Origin: an uncultured Agromyces sp.
GTDB taxonomy: Bacteria; Actinomycetota; Actinomycetes; Actinomycetales; Microbacteriaceae
DNA: 64,000 nt
NCBI GenBank assembly: GCA_913053875.1
Contig: CAJXGN010000001.1
Location: 472,205 to 536,204, forward strand
Direction: 5' to 3'
Shown here: one piece after another, positions 17,146 through 26,852 of the stretch
Position numbering within the stretch: the stretch's first letter is position 1
Layout of the letters: every line of letters begins with the position of its first letter
Notes under the pieces: model-generated
The model's input: the letters and a program-made list of their open reading frames with translations, nothing else
What the model was told of the DNA's origin: nothing
Databases searched by the model: none
Translations under genes and position numbers: made by a program

Positions 17146-18098
17146 TCGACCCCGACGCCGCCGCACCAGGCGAGATCTACCGCGACCCGGTGTACGACGG
17201 GGCGACCGACCCGACCGTGGTCGTCGACGCGGAGGGCACGTGGTGGATGCACTACACCCAGCGGCGCGCGAACCACCCGGCACCGGGGCCGGGCGTCGCG
17301 TGGGTACACGGCAGCCGTATCGGGGTCGCGCGCAGCGCCGACGGGCAGCGCTGGGAGTACCGCGGCACGCTCGAGCCTGCGCCCGGCGGCCTGGCGCTGC
17401 ACGAGGGCGCCCCGCCGGCGAACGTCGACGAGACGCACTGGGCGCCCGACGTCATCCACGACGGCGAGCGCTGGCGCATGTACCTCACCGAGATCGAGGG
17501 GGTGCCCACAGAGTGGGCGGGGCACCCGCGGCGCATCGTCGAGTACGTCTCCGACGATCTCGCGCATTGGGAACGGCGCGAACCGCTCGCACTCGACAGC
17601 GACCTCGTGATCGACGCGGCGGTCGCGCACTGCCCCGACGGACTCTGGCGCCTCTGGTACAAGGACGAGGCCGCCGACTCGGTCACGAAGGTGGCGGTCT
17701 CGCGCGACCCCGCGACGTGGGAGCCCGGCGGCACCGCCGTCGGCGGCCGGCCGCACGAGGGCCCGTACGTGTTCGCGCTCGGCGGGCGATGGTGGATGCT
17801 CACCGACGAGTGGCGTGGAATGGCCGTGCACCACTCTCCCGACTCGGTGCGCTGGGAGCGCCAGGGCGGGGCCGACGAGGTGATCCTCGGCGAGTCGGGG
17901 CCGGCGAGCAGGGGCGTGCAGATCGGGCGGCACGGCATGGTCGTCGTGCGCGACGACGAGGCGCTGCTGTACTACTTCACCCACCCGTGGTGGGACGGAT
18001 CGGAGATCTCCGAAGCGGATGCCGCGCATCAGCGACGCAGCGCGGTGCACGTCGCCCGGCTGCGCGTCGACGGCGCTCGGCTGGTCTGCGAGCGGTAG
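17142..18098 (+). CDS. GH43-like five-bladed beta-propeller glycoside hydrolase
   Basis: This 318-residue protein has repeated blades of the GH43/GH32/GH117 type, seen as DPTVVVDAEGTWWMHYTQ near the start, WAPDVIHDGERWRMYLTE in the middle, and EGPYVFALGGRWWMLTDE later. The candidate acids are the aspartate in DPTV, an aspartate in APDV and the glutamate in EGPYV. No signal peptide is seen, so it acts inside the cell on imported oligosaccharides. It is coupled to the LacI gene. The exact family and sugar are uncertain; arabinose- or galactose-containing substrates fit the neighbours. Confidence 0.75.
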   Translation: MIDPDAAAPGEIYRDPVYDGATDPTVVVDAEGTWWMHYTQRRANHPAPGPGVAWVHGSRIGVARSADGQRWEYRGTLEPAPGGLALHEGAPPANVDETHWAPDVIHDGERWRMYLTEIEGVPTEWAGHPRRIVEYVSDDLAHWERREPLALDSDLVIDAAVAHCPDGLWRLWYKDEAADSVTKVAVSRDPATWEPGGTAVGGRPHEGPYVFALGGRWWMLTDEWRGMAVHHSPDSVRWERQGGADEVILGESGPASRGVQIGRHGMVVVRDDEALLYYFTHPWWDGSEISEADAAHQRRSAVHVARLRVDGARLVCER

Positions 18099-18231
18099 CG
18101 AGCGACCACCCGCCCTGCGGTCGCGTCCGAATTCGAGCCGCGGCTGTGCTCGGTCACAGCCGATGGGCATCAGGAGCCCCCAATCGTGACCTCGTCGTTA
18201 TTGAAACGTCCAAATCTCGACGCGCCGCCCC

Positions 18232-18279
18232 TTGCGAAACGTTTTTCTGCACGCTAGATTGCTGGGCAAGCGCTTTCCC
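18232..18279 (+). promoter_or_regulatory. Promoter with two LacI-type operators
   Basis: A -35 TTGCGA (18232-18237) lies exactly 17 bases from a -10 TAGATT (18255-18260). One LacI-like site, GCGAAACGTTTTTC, is between them. A second, GGGCAAGCGCTTTCCC (18264-18279), lies just after the -10 and is a palindrome with one mismatch and the central CG typical of LacI operators. The rest of 18099-18371 shows nothing clear. Confidence 0.7.
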
Positions 18280-18371
18280 ATTCGCACCAGGGTCGGGCGC
18301 GACACCGCAACCAAACGGACAACGAACGTCTCGGCGGACAATCGGACGAGGACGTTCAGGAGAGGACAACG

Positions 18372-19661
18372 ATGTTCAGCAAGAAGCGGGCATTCGCCGG
18401 AGTCGCACTCGCGACCGGCGCCGCACTGGCCCTCGCCGGCTGCGCCGGCGGATCCGACTCGGCGGACGAGCTCGACCCCGATGAGGAGGTCACCCTCGAC
18501 CTCGCGTTCTGGGGCAACGACGTGCGCGCCGAGCTCTACAACGAGGTCATCGCCGCGTTCGAGGAGGAGTACCCGAACATCACGGTGAACTCGACATTCC
18601 TCGGCTACCCCGAGTTCTGGGAGAAGCGCCAGACCGAGGCTGCGGGCGGCAACCTTCCCGACGTGATGCAGTTCGACTACTCGTACCTGCGCCAGTACTC
18701 CGAGAACGGGCTGCTGCTCGACCTCGACCCCTACATCGGCGGCATCATCGAGTCCGACCCGCTCCCCGAGAACATCCTCTCGATCGGCGTCGTCGGCGGC
18801 ACCACCTACGGCATCCCGACGTCGACCAACGCGTGGGGCATGTACACCAACCCGACCCTGCTCGGCGAGGTCGGCGTCGACGAGTTCGCCGGCGGCAGCT
18901 GGGACGACTACAACTCCTGGATGGCGGAGGTCACCGACGCCAGCGGCGGCGACGTCTACGGCGGCACCGACTGGACCGGTCGCATCCAGAACTTCGAGGT
19001 GCAGCTGCGCTCCGAGGGCTCGTACCTGTTCAGCGACGAGGGCGAGGCCGGCTTCGACGAGGCGCGCCTCGCCGAGTTCTGGGAGTCGGGCGCGGGCATC
19101 CGCGACGATGGCACCGTGATCGGGCAGCAGACGCTCGAGGAGGTCGCACCGCTCTCCGGCTTCGGCGCCGCGCTGACCGTGAGCGAGCTCACCTGGGACA
19201 ACTTCGGCGGCGGCTACCTCGCCGAGCTGGGCGAGGCCTACCCCGAGCTCGGCCTGATCGCTCCCCCCGTCACGGTCGAGGGCTCGCAGGACCTGTACCT
19301 CAAGCCGTCGATGCTGCACTCGATCGCCGCGAACACCGAGCACCCCGAGGCATCGGCCACGCTGGTGAACTTCCTCATCAACAGCCCGGCGTCGGGTGAG
19401 ATCTTCGGCACCAACCGCGGCCTGCCGGCCTCGGAGACCGCCCTCGCGGCCGCCGAGCTCGACCCGCTGAGCCAGCAGATCGCCGACTACGAGGCGTCGA
19501 TCGCCGACCGCCTCGGCGACGCCCCGCCCGTGCCGATCAACGGCTACGGCACGCTGGAGGAGAAGTTCCGCCAGCTCGGCACCGAGCTGGGCTTCGGCAC
19601 CATCACCGTGGACGAGGCAGTGAGCCAGTTCTTCGGCGAGATGGACGTCATCCTCGGCTGA
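18372..19661 (+). CDS. Sugar ABC transporter substrate-binding lipoprotein
   Basis: This 429-residue extracellular binding protein has a basic N-terminus, a hydrophobic stretch and the lipobox LAGC at about residues 20-23, so it is anchored as a lipoprotein. The mature part has the cluster-B (oligosaccharide) pattern, with DLAFWGND near the start and TLVNFLINSPASGEIFGTNRGLPAS near the end. The start follows a GGAGAGG site. It is the first gene after the LacI-controlled promoter and feeds the two permeases downstream. The ligand is probably an arabino- or galacto-oligosaccharide, judged from the GH42 and GH51 genes. Confidence 0.93.
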   Translation: MFSKKRAFAGVALATGAALALAGCAGGSDSADELDPDEEVTLDLAFWGNDVRAELYNEVIAAFEEEYPNITVNSTFLGYPEFWEKRQTEAAGGNLPDVMQFDYSYLRQYSENGLLLDLDPYIGGIIESDPLPENILSIGVVGGTTYGIPTSTNAWGMYTNPTLLGEVGVDEFAGGSWDDYNSWMAEVTDASGGDVYGGTDWTGRIQNFEVQLRSEGSYLFSDEGEAGFDEARLAEFWESGAGIRDDGTVIGQQTLEEVAPLSGFGAALTVSELTWDNFGGGYLAELGEAYPELGLIAPPVTVEGSQDLYLKPSMLHSIAANTEHPEASATLVNFLINSPASGEIFGTNRGLPASETALAAAELDPLSQQIADYEASIADRLGDAPPVPINGYGTLEEKFRQLGTELGFGTITVDEAVSQFFGEMDVILG

Positions 19662-19673
19662 CGCACCCGCTCC

Positions 19674-19706
19674 GGGGGGCCCGGATCCACGCGATCCGGG
19701 CCCCCC
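19674..19706 (+). terminator. GC-rich stem-loop between binding protein and permease
   Basis: Perfect 13-base arms (GGGGGGCCCGGAT / ATCCGGGCCCCCC) enclose a 7-base loop, with no T run. Such hairpins behind a binding-protein gene usually protect or partly terminate the message so that binding protein exceeds permease. Confidence 0.7.
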
Positions 19707-19746
19707 GGGCACCGAACCCCATCCACGCACCATCGGGAGCAATGAC

Positions 19747-20745
19747 GTGACCACCACATCGACGAGGGCGCTCGTCACCGGCCGGCGCCTCCCCAAGGGC
19801 CGGCTCATGCCGCGCCGCCGCAACGAGGCCCCCGCCCAGCGTCCGGGCCAGCGTCGCCGGCAGTGGCGCGAGACGCTCGCGGGCTACGGATTCCTCAGCC
19901 CCTGGCTGCTCGGCTTCTTCGGCCTCACGATCATCCCGATGATCTACTCGCTGTACCTGTCGTTCACGCGGTACAACATCTTCCAGCCACCGCGCTGGAT
20001 CGGCTTCGACAACTACATCCGACTGTTCACGAACGACCCGCAGTTCATCCAGTCGGCGCAGATCACCCTGATCTACGTGCTGGTCGGCACCCCGGTCATG
20101 CTGGCCGCGGCCCTGGCCACGGCGCTGCTGCTGAACTACCGCGACAAGGGCGCCGGCTTCTTCCGCTCCGCGTTCTACGCACCCTCGCTCATCGCCGCGT
20201 CGGTCTCCGTCGCGATCGTGTGGCGCGCACTGTTCTCCACCGACGGCCCCGTCGACAACACGCTGAGCTTCTTCGGCATCAACCTCGGCGGCTGGGTCGG
20301 CAACCCCGACCTCGTGCTCCCGGCCATGATCATCCTGGCCGTGTGGCAGTTCGGCGCCACCATGGTCATCTTCCTCGCCGGCCTCAAGCAGATCCCCAAG
20401 GAGCTCTACGAGGCAGCCGAGATGGACGGCGCGAACGCACTGCAGCGGTTCCGCGCCGTGACCATGCCGATGCTGTCGCCGGTCATCTTCTTCAACCTGC
20501 TGCTCGGCATCATCGGCGCCTTCCAGGTGTTCGCGTCGGCGTACATCATCTCGAACGGCTCGGGCGGCCCGGCCGGCATGACGAACTTCATCACCCTGTA
20601 CCTCTACAAGCGCGGGTTCAGCGACGGGCAGATGGGCTACGCGGCCGCGATCGCGTGGGTGCTGCTCGTGGTCGTCGCGATCATCGCCTTCATCCTGTTC
20701 CGCACCCAGCGCAACTGGGTCCACTACTCGGGAGACAACCGATGA
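19747..20745 (+). CDS. Sugar ABC transporter permease, MalF type
   Basis: This 332-residue inner-membrane subunit has six or seven predicted helices after a basic N-terminal tail. The EAA loop that contacts the ATPase reads EAAEMDGANALQRFRAVTMP. The GTG start at 19747 has GGGAG in front; an internal ATG at 19807 is an alternative that would remove the tail. Its stop overlaps the second permease (ATGA). No ATPase gene is in the cluster, so a shared MsiK/MsmX-type ATPase is expected. Confidence 0.93.
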   Translation: MTTTSTRALVTGRRLPKGRLMPRRRNEAPAQRPGQRRRQWRETLAGYGFLSPWLLGFFGLTIIPMIYSLYLSFTRYNIFQPPRWIGFDNYIRLFTNDPQFIQSAQITLIYVLVGTPVMLAAALATALLLNYRDKGAGFFRSAFYAPSLIAASVSVAIVWRALFSTDGPVDNTLSFFGINLGGWVGNPDLVLPAMIILAVWQFGATMVIFLAGLKQIPKELYEAAEMDGANALQRFRAVTMPMLSPVIFFNLLLGIIGAFQVFASAYIISNGSGGPAGMTNFITLYLYKRGFSDGQMGYAAAIAWVLLVVVAIIAFILFRTQRNWVHYSGDNR

Positions 20746-21686
20746 GCACCTCCAACGCCTACACCACCTCAGGCGGCGCATCGACCCCGGTGATCGCGCA
20801 GCAGCAGGCCATGCCCGCACCGCTGCCGCCCACGAAGCGCCGCAAGGTCAAGCGCAAGACCTGGCAGACCATCGTCTGGTTCGTCGTGCTCATCGCGCTG
20901 ACCGCGCTCGTGCTGTACCCGCTGGTCTGGCTGTTCTTCGCGACGTTCAAGCCGAATGCCGAGTTCGGGCAGAACACCGGCCTCATCCCCGAGAACCCCA
21001 CGGGCGAGAACTACCTCAAGGTGCTCGAGGGCATCGCGGGCGTGCCGATGTGGAAGTTCTACTGGAACTCGCTGGTGCTCGCCACGGCGGCGGTCGTCGG
21101 CACCGTGATCTCGTCGGCCCTCGCCGCGTACGCGTTCGCGCGCATCCAGTTCAAGGGCCTCGCGATCCTGTTCGCGGCGATGATCGGCACGCTGCTGCTG
21201 CCGTTCCACGTCGTGATCATCCCCCAGTACCTGCTGTTCAACAACCTGGGCATGATCGACACGTTCTGGCCGCTGATCCTGCCGAAGTTCCTCGCCACCG
21301 AGGCGTTCTTCGTCTTCCTCCTCGTGCAGTTCATGCGGCAGATGCCGCGCGACATGGACGAGGCGGCGCGCATCGACGGCGCCGGTCACGTCCGCATCTT
21401 CTGGGCGATCATCGTGCCGCTGATCAAGCCCGCGCTCATCACCTGCGCCATCTTCAGCTTCATCTGGGCCTGGAACGACTTCCTCGGTCCGCTGCTCTAC
21501 CTCACCAGCCCCGAGAACTACCCGCTCCCGATCGCCCTGCGGCTGTACAACGACCAGACCTCGTCGTCGGACTACGGCGCGACCGTCACCGCATCGTTCG
21601 TCGCCCTGATCCCGATCCTCGTGTTCTTCGTGGTCTTCCAGCGCTTCCTGGTCGACGGCGTCGCCACCCAGGGCCTCAAGGGCTGA
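20742..21686 (+). CDS. Sugar ABC transporter permease, MalG type
   Basis: This 314-residue second permease has a polar N-terminal tail, six predicted helices, and the EAA loop DEAARIDGAGHVRIFWAIIVP. The closing sequence FLVDGVATQGLKG is the usual MalG-like tail. The ATG at 20742 overlaps the first permease. Together with the upstream binding protein it forms the importer. Confidence 0.94.
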   Translation: MSTSNAYTTSGGASTPVIAQQQAMPAPLPPTKRRKVKRKTWQTIVWFVVLIALTALVLYPLVWLFFATFKPNAEFGQNTGLIPENPTGENYLKVLEGIAGVPMWKFYWNSLVLATAAVVGTVISSALAAYAFARIQFKGLAILFAAMIGTLLLPFHVVIIPQYLLFNNLGMIDTFWPLILPKFLATEAFFVFLLVQFMRQMPRDMDEAARIDGAGHVRIFWAIIVPLIKPALITCAIFSFIWAWNDFLGPLLYLTSPENYPLPIALRLYNDQTSSSDYGATVTASFVALIPILVFFVVFQRFLVDGVATQGLKG

Positions 21687-21715
21687 CGCGCCGCGACGCG
21701 CATGGCAGGCTGACG

Positions 21716-22402
21716 ATGGAGCAGACGATGGACCGCAACGAGGAACGCGCGGCGCGACGTGCCGCCGCCGCAGCCCGTCGCGCTGCGCGCGACGGCAGCG
21801 GGCCCACGCGTGACGACCACACGGTCGCCCGGTTTCCCGGCGCGACCGCGAAGTTCGCGCTGCTCGGCGAGGTGCTGCTCGTGGGGGTGCTCGTCACCCT
21901 GGTGGGCATCCTCATCGTCACGCTGCCCGCCGCCCTCGCGGCCGGCACCCGTCACCTGCGCCGCTACATCCGTGCGGAGGGCTCGTCGCTCGGGCTGTTC
22001 TTCCGCGACGTGCGCACGGCACTGCCGGGCGGACTCGCGATCGGCGCCGGCGCCGCACTGCTCGCCGCCGTGCTCGCGCTCGACATCGTCATCGCGAGTT
22101 CGGGCCTGTTGCCGGGCGGCGCACTGATGGCCGTGGTCGGCTGGGTCGGCCTGCTCGCGCTGTCGGTCGTGCTGCTCGCCACCGCCGGCCTCTGGTCACC
22201 GCAGACCGGATGGCGCGCCGCGCTCCGCGCCCTCCCCCGCAGCCTCGCCGACGACGTGCCCGGCGCGCTCTACCTCGCGGCGACCGGCGTGTTCGTTGGC
22301 GTCGCGACGTGGGCGCTCGTGCCGCTCGTCATCCCCGCGCTGGGCTGCGCCGCGCTGGCGGTCGTCGCGATCCCCGAGCGCCCGCGGCACCGCGTCGGCT
22401 GA
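21716..22402 (+). CDS. DUF624 (YesL-like) membrane protein
   Basis: This 228-residue protein has a very basic, arginine-rich N-terminus and about five membrane helices, with the family-like pieces FALLGEVLLVGVLVTLVGILIV and LSVVLLATAGLWSP. DUF624 proteins sit in polysaccharide ABC operons of Gram-positive bacteria. Their role is not established. The ATG at 21716 is the start that keeps the basic segment; ATG at 21728 is an alternative. It lies 29 bases after the permease. Confidence 0.75.
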   Translation: MEQTMDRNEERAARRAAAAARRAARDGSGPTRDDHTVARFPGATAKFALLGEVLLVGVLVTLVGILIVTLPAALAAGTRHLRRYIRAEGSSLGLFFRDVRTALPGGLAIGAGAALLAAVLALDIVIASSGLLPGGALMAVVGWVGLLALSVVLLATAGLWSPQTGWRAALRALPRSLADDVPGALYLAATGVFVGVATWALVPLVIPALGCAALAVVAIPERPRHRVG

Positions 22403-22465
22403 GCCGCATCCGCCACCACCATCCACCGCACCCACCCACCGCACCCCGCGAAGGAGCCCTCGAAC

Positions 22466-24523
22466 GTGCTGTACGGCGCCGACTACAACCCCGACCAGTG
22501 GCCGGAGGAGGTGTGGGACGACGACGTGCGTCTCATGCAGGAGGCGGGCGTGAACATCGTCAGCCTCGGCATCTTCGCCTGGTCGCGCATCCAGCCGACC
22601 GAGGGCGAGTGGGACTTCGCGTGGCTCGACACCGTGATCGGGAAGCTGCACGCCGGCGGCATCCGCGTCAATCTCGCCACCGCCACCGCCTCGCCGCCGC
22701 CGTGGGTGAGCGCCAGCTACCCCGAGACCCTGCCGGCCGACGAGAGCGGGGCGACCTACTGGCCCGGGAGCCGGCAGCACTTCGCCCCGTCGTCGCCGAC
22801 GTACCGGCGCCTCGCGGGCGAGCTCGTGCGCAGCATCGCGGAGCGCTACGTCGACCACCCCGCGGTCGTCATGTGGCACGTCGGCAACGAGTTCGGCTGT
22901 CACCTCCCCATGGACTTCTCCGACTCGGCCCGCGACGCCTACCGCGACTGGCTGCGCGCGAAGTACACGACCGTCGAGGCCCTGAACGACGCGTGGGGCA
23001 CGAGCTTCTGGTCGCAGCGCTACGCCGGGTTCGACGAGGTCTTCCCGCCGCGCCTCGCGCCGTACAGCCATAACCCGTCGTCGATGCTCGACTGGCGCCG
23101 GTTCACCTCCGACATGCTGCTCGAGTGCTACCTCATGGAGCGCGAGATCCTGCTCGCCGCCGGCGCGACCCAGCCGATCACGACCAACTTCATGGGCCCG
23201 TTCAAGCCGGCCGACTACGCTGCGTGGGCGCCGCACATGGACGTGATCGCCGACGACTGCTACCCCGACCCGTCGAGTCCGACGCGCGTGCGCGACTCGG
23301 CGTTCCAGCGCGACCTCATCCGCTCGCTGAAGCCGGGCGTGCCCTGGCTGCTCTGGGAGCAGGCGACGGATGCCGTCAACTGGCGCCCGTCGAACCCGGG
23401 CAAGGCTCCCGGGCAGCTGATGGCCGAGACCGCCCAGTCGGTGGCGCGCGGCGCCGACGGCATCATGTTCTTCCAGTGGCGGCAATCGCGTGCGGGCAGC
23501 GAGAAGTTCCACTCGGCGATGCTCCCCCACGCCGGCACCGACACTGCGACGTGGCGCGCGGTGACCGAACTCGGTGCCCGCCTCGCGGCGCTGCCCGAGC
23601 TGCCCCCGCCCGGGCGCGACGCGAAGGTCGCGCTCGCGTTCGACTGGGAGAACTGGTGGGCCGTCGAGGAGCGCGACCACCCGACCGAGCTCGACTACCT
23701 CGCCGTCTGCCGCGAGTGGTACGGCGCCTTCCACGCGCGCGGCATCATGGTCGACATCGTGCCGCCCGAGCAGGTGGACGACGGGTACGACCTGGTCGTC
23801 GCACCGGCGCTGTACCTGCTGCGCGACGCGGGCGCAGGCGCGCTGCTGCGGTTCGTCGAGTCCGGCGGCACGCTGCTCGCCGGCCCGTTCAGCGACGTGG
23901 TCGACGAGCACGACCAGTTCCGCGACGGCGGGTTCGTCACGCAGCTGGGCCAAGCGCTCGGCATCCGCTTCGAGAACTTCGGCGCGCTGGGCGGCGCGTC
24001 GACCGGCGGCAGCGGCGTCGGCGCGCAGGGCGGGCGGCAGGCGGATGCCTCGCACGAGACGCTCCCCCTCCGCATCGCCGAGACCACGGCGCGCGCCACC
24101 CTCGTCGCCGAGACCGTGCACCCGACCACCGCCGACGTGGTCGCCGACTTCGAAGACGGACGCCCCGCGCTCACGCGCAACCAGTACGCGGCCGGCGAAG
24201 CCTGGTACGTCGCGACCGTGCCCGACGCGGCCGGCATCGACGCGGTCGCGAGCGAGCTGATCGCGGCATCCGGCGTCGAGCCCGTGGTCGCCGGCCTGCC
24301 CGACGGGGTCGAGGTCGCCCGCCGCGGCGAGCTCGTCACGGTCATCAACCACGGCCACGAGCCCGCCGACATCACGCTCGACGGCGTCGACTGGGAGTCG
24401 GGCGCGGCGGTCGGCTCGCGTACGCTCGGCCCACAGGAGGTGCTGTTCGCACGGATGCCCGTGGCCGGCACCGGCCCCGAGGCATCCGCCGACCCCGTGC
24501 TCGCCCACGCCCCCACCGCCTGA
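22466..24523 (+). CDS. Beta-galactosidase, GH42
   Basis: This 685-residue cytoplasmic retaining glycosidase begins with the family hallmark YGADYNPDQWPEEVW. The acid/base glutamate is in WHVGNEFGCH (about residue 140). The nucleophile glutamate is in WLLWEQATDAVNW (about residue 299). A trimerisation domain follows, and the sequence ends in a beta-rich C-terminal domain. The GTG start is preceded by AAGGAG. Placed between a sugar importer and a GH51 arabinofuranosidase, it probably removes galactose from arabinogalactan-type oligosaccharides. Confidence 0.93.
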   Translation: MLYGADYNPDQWPEEVWDDDVRLMQEAGVNIVSLGIFAWSRIQPTEGEWDFAWLDTVIGKLHAGGIRVNLATATASPPPWVSASYPETLPADESGATYWPGSRQHFAPSSPTYRRLAGELVRSIAERYVDHPAVVMWHVGNEFGCHLPMDFSDSARDAYRDWLRAKYTTVEALNDAWGTSFWSQRYAGFDEVFPPRLAPYSHNPSSMLDWRRFTSDMLLECYLMEREILLAAGATQPITTNFMGPFKPADYAAWAPHMDVIADDCYPDPSSPTRVRDSAFQRDLIRSLKPGVPWLLWEQATDAVNWRPSNPGKAPGQLMAETAQSVARGADGIMFFQWRQSRAGSEKFHSAMLPHAGTDTATWRAVTELGARLAALPELPPPGRDAKVALAFDWENWWAVEERDHPTELDYLAVCREWYGAFHARGIMVDIVPPEQVDDGYDLVVAPALYLLRDAGAGALLRFVESGGTLLAGPFSDVVDEHDQFRDGGFVTQLGQALGIRFENFGALGGASTGGSGVGAQGGRQADASHETLPLRIAETTARATLVAETVHPTTADVVADFEDGRPALTRNQYAAGEAWYVATVPDAAGIDAVASELIAASGVEPVVAGLPDGVEVARRGELVTVINHGHEPADITLDGVDWESGAAVGSRTLGPQEVLFARMPVAGTGPEASADPVLAHAPTA

Positions 24524-24557
24524 CCCACGACCACCCAGGTTCACCGAAGGAACGCAG

Positions 24558-26081
24558 ATGACCGACGCCACCGCTCGCCTCGACCCGTACCACGTCGTCG
24601 CCGACATCGACCGCCGCATCTTCGGCGGCTTCGTCGAGCACCTGGGTCGCCACATCTACGACGGCATCTTCGAGCCGGGGCACCCCGCCGCCGATGCCGA
24701 CGGGTTCCGCACCGACGTCGTCGAGCTGGTCAAGGAGCTCGGCGTCTCGACGATCCGCTACCCGGGCGGCAACTTCGTGTCGGGCTACCGCTGGGAGGAC
24801 GGCATCGGCCCGGTCGACCAACGGCCGCGTCGGCTCGACCTGGCGTGGCACTCGACCGAGACGAACGAGGTCGGCCTGCACGAGTTCCAGCAGTGGCTCG
24901 ACCTGGTCGGCAGCGACCTGATGCTCGCGGTCAACCTCGGCACGCGCGGCACGCAGGAGGCGCTGGACGTGCTCGAGTACGCCAACTCCGCCGCGACGAC
25001 CGCGTGGACGGAGCAGCGTGCGGCCAACGGGCATCCGGAGCCCTTCGCCGTCACGATGTGGTGCCTCGGCAACGAGATGGACGGCCCGTGGCAGATCGGG
25101 CACAAGAACGCCGACGACTACGGAAAGCTCGCCTCGCAGACCGCGAAGGCGATGCGCCTGCTCGATCCGGGCGTCGAACTCGTCGTGTGCGGGTCGTCCG
25201 GGCGCAGCATGCCCACCTTCGGGTCGTGGGAGCGCACGGTGCTCGAGCACACCTTCGACGACATCGACTTCATCTCGTGCCACTCGTACTACCAGGAGAT
25301 GGGCGGCGATGCGCAGGAGTTCCTCGCCTCGGGCGTCGACATGGCGAAGTTCATCGAGTCGGTCGTCGCGATCGCCGACTCGGTCGCCGCATCGAAGCAG
25401 AGCGAGAAGCGCATCATGATCTCGTTCGACGAGTGGAACGTCTGGTACCTGCACGACGAGGACGGCGGGCAGAACGACAAGCCGGAAGAACGCGGCTGGC
25501 CGGTCGCCCCGCGGCTGCTCGAGGACCGGTACCACGCGCTCGACGCAGTCGTCTTCGGCGACCTGCTCATCACCCTGCTGCAGCACGCCGACCGCGTGCG
25601 CTCGGCATCGCTCGCGCAGCTCGTCAACGTGATCGCGCCGATCATGACCGAGCCGGGCGGCCCGGCCTGGAAGCAGACCACGTTCTTCCCGTTCTCGATC
25701 ACCTCGCGCCTCGCGAGCGGCACCGCGCTGCGCGTGCCCGTCGACGCCGGCACGTTCACGAGCGAGAAGCTCGGCGAGGTCGCGAACGTGAACGCGGTGG
25801 CGACGCTCGACGACGAGGGCGTCTCGCTGTTCGTCGTGAACCGCTCGACGACGGATGCCTCCGAGCTGCGCGTCGACCTCGGCCCGCTCGCCGCCCGGTT
25901 CGGCCGCGACCTCGCCATCGTGGAGACCCACCTGCTGCACGAGGACGACCGCTACGCCGCGAACACGCTCGACGACCCCGAGCGCGTGGGCGTGCGCCCG
26001 ATCGACGGCGCCGTCGTCGACGGCTCGACGCTCGTGCTGCCGCTGCCCGCGGTGAGCTGGGCGGCCGTCCGGCTCACCTGA
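24558..26081 (+). CDS. Alpha-L-arabinofuranosidase, GH51 (paralogue A)
   Basis: This 507-residue intracellular retaining enzyme removes terminal arabinofuranose. The acid/base glutamate is in WCLGNEMDGPWQ and the nucleophile in ISFDEWNVWY. The early block FGGFVEHLGRHIYDGI and the C-terminal beta domain complete the usual length. It lies 34 bases after the GH42 gene with a GAAGGA site and closes the operon. A close paralogue in opposite orientation lies at 34889-36400. Confidence 0.95.
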   Translation: MTDATARLDPYHVVADIDRRIFGGFVEHLGRHIYDGIFEPGHPAADADGFRTDVVELVKELGVSTIRYPGGNFVSGYRWEDGIGPVDQRPRRLDLAWHSTETNEVGLHEFQQWLDLVGSDLMLAVNLGTRGTQEALDVLEYANSAATTAWTEQRAANGHPEPFAVTMWCLGNEMDGPWQIGHKNADDYGKLASQTAKAMRLLDPGVELVVCGSSGRSMPTFGSWERTVLEHTFDDIDFISCHSYYQEMGGDAQEFLASGVDMAKFIESVVAIADSVAASKQSEKRIMISFDEWNVWYLHDEDGGQNDKPEERGWPVAPRLLEDRYHALDAVVFGDLLITLLQHADRVRSASLAQLVNVIAPIMTEPGGPAWKQTTFFPFSITSRLASGTALRVPVDAGTFTSEKLGEVANVNAVATLDDEGVSLFVVNRSTTDASELRVDLGPLAARFGRDLAIVETHLLHEDDRYAANTLDDPERVGVRPIDGAVVDGSTLVLPLPAVSWAAVRLT

Positions 26082-26172
26082 TCCCTCGGGGCCGGCGGGC
26101 TCCGACGCTGCCCCGGACGACGCCGACGCGCCGTGCGCACATGCTCCTGTCCCCATTAATGCGGATAGCGGC

Positions 26173-26811
26173 ATGGCACGCCCGCGGGGCAGGATCGAAT
26201 CCATGGATGTCGGGGGCGCGCGGGCGGTACGAGCGAGTGCCGCGAGCGCGTTCGACACGGGTCTCCCCTCGGTCCACCGCCCGGTGCGCGTGCAGACCCT
26301 CCGTCCGCGGACCGCGGTGATCCGCGGCATCACGACGCCCGTCGTCGGCATCGGCATCCCCGTCGTCGGCGTGCTGCTCTGGACGGCCATCCCCCAGGGC
26401 GAGTGGGTGCCCGTCGTGGTGGGCTCGGTGCTCGTCGGAGCGCTGCTCGCCGTGACCTGGCTCATGTTCCGCCGCGTGGCGATCTGGGTCGACTCGACCG
26501 GCATCACCGAGCGCGGGTTCTTCGGGGTGCTGCGGCACGCGCAGCGGCGCGACATCGACCACGTCGTGCGACTCGACCTGTACGCCGGAGGGACGGCGGA
26601 GACGACCCCGCAGCTGTTCGTCGTCGACCGCGACGGCCGCGCGCTCGTGCGCATGCGGGGCGACTTCTGGGACGCAGCCGCGATGGACCGCGTCGCATCG
26701 ACGCTCGAGGTGCCCGAGCACCGGCACGACGAGCCCGTCGCGCTCGACGACCTGCGCGCGGCGCACCCCGACCTCCTGTACTGGTTCGAGAAGCGACCGC
26801 GCCGCCACTGA
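26173..26811 (+). CDS. Hypothetical membrane protein with PH-like domain
   Basis: This 212-residue (or 202-residue) protein has two membrane helices near residues 55-100 followed by a soluble part with WVDSTGITERGFFGVLRHAQRRDIDHVVRLDL, which resembles bacterial PH-like domains. Start choice is uncertain: ATG 26173 gives a basic lead, and ATG 26203 is equally possible. A CATTAATG palindrome lies just upstream at about 26155. Function not known. Confidence 0.65.
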   Translation: MARPRGRIESMDVGGARAVRASAASAFDTGLPSVHRPVRVQTLRPRTAVIRGITTPVVGIGIPVVGVLLWTAIPQGEWVPVVVGSVLVGALLAVTWLMFRRVAIWVDSTGITERGFFGVLRHAQRRDIDHVVRLDLYAGGTAETTPQLFVVDRDGRALVRMRGDFWDAAAMDRVASTLEVPEHRHDEPVALDDLRAAHPDLLYWFEKRPRRH

Positions 26812-26852
26812 ACGGCGCTGGTCTCGCCGGCCGCCGGCCCCGCCGCCCCCGC

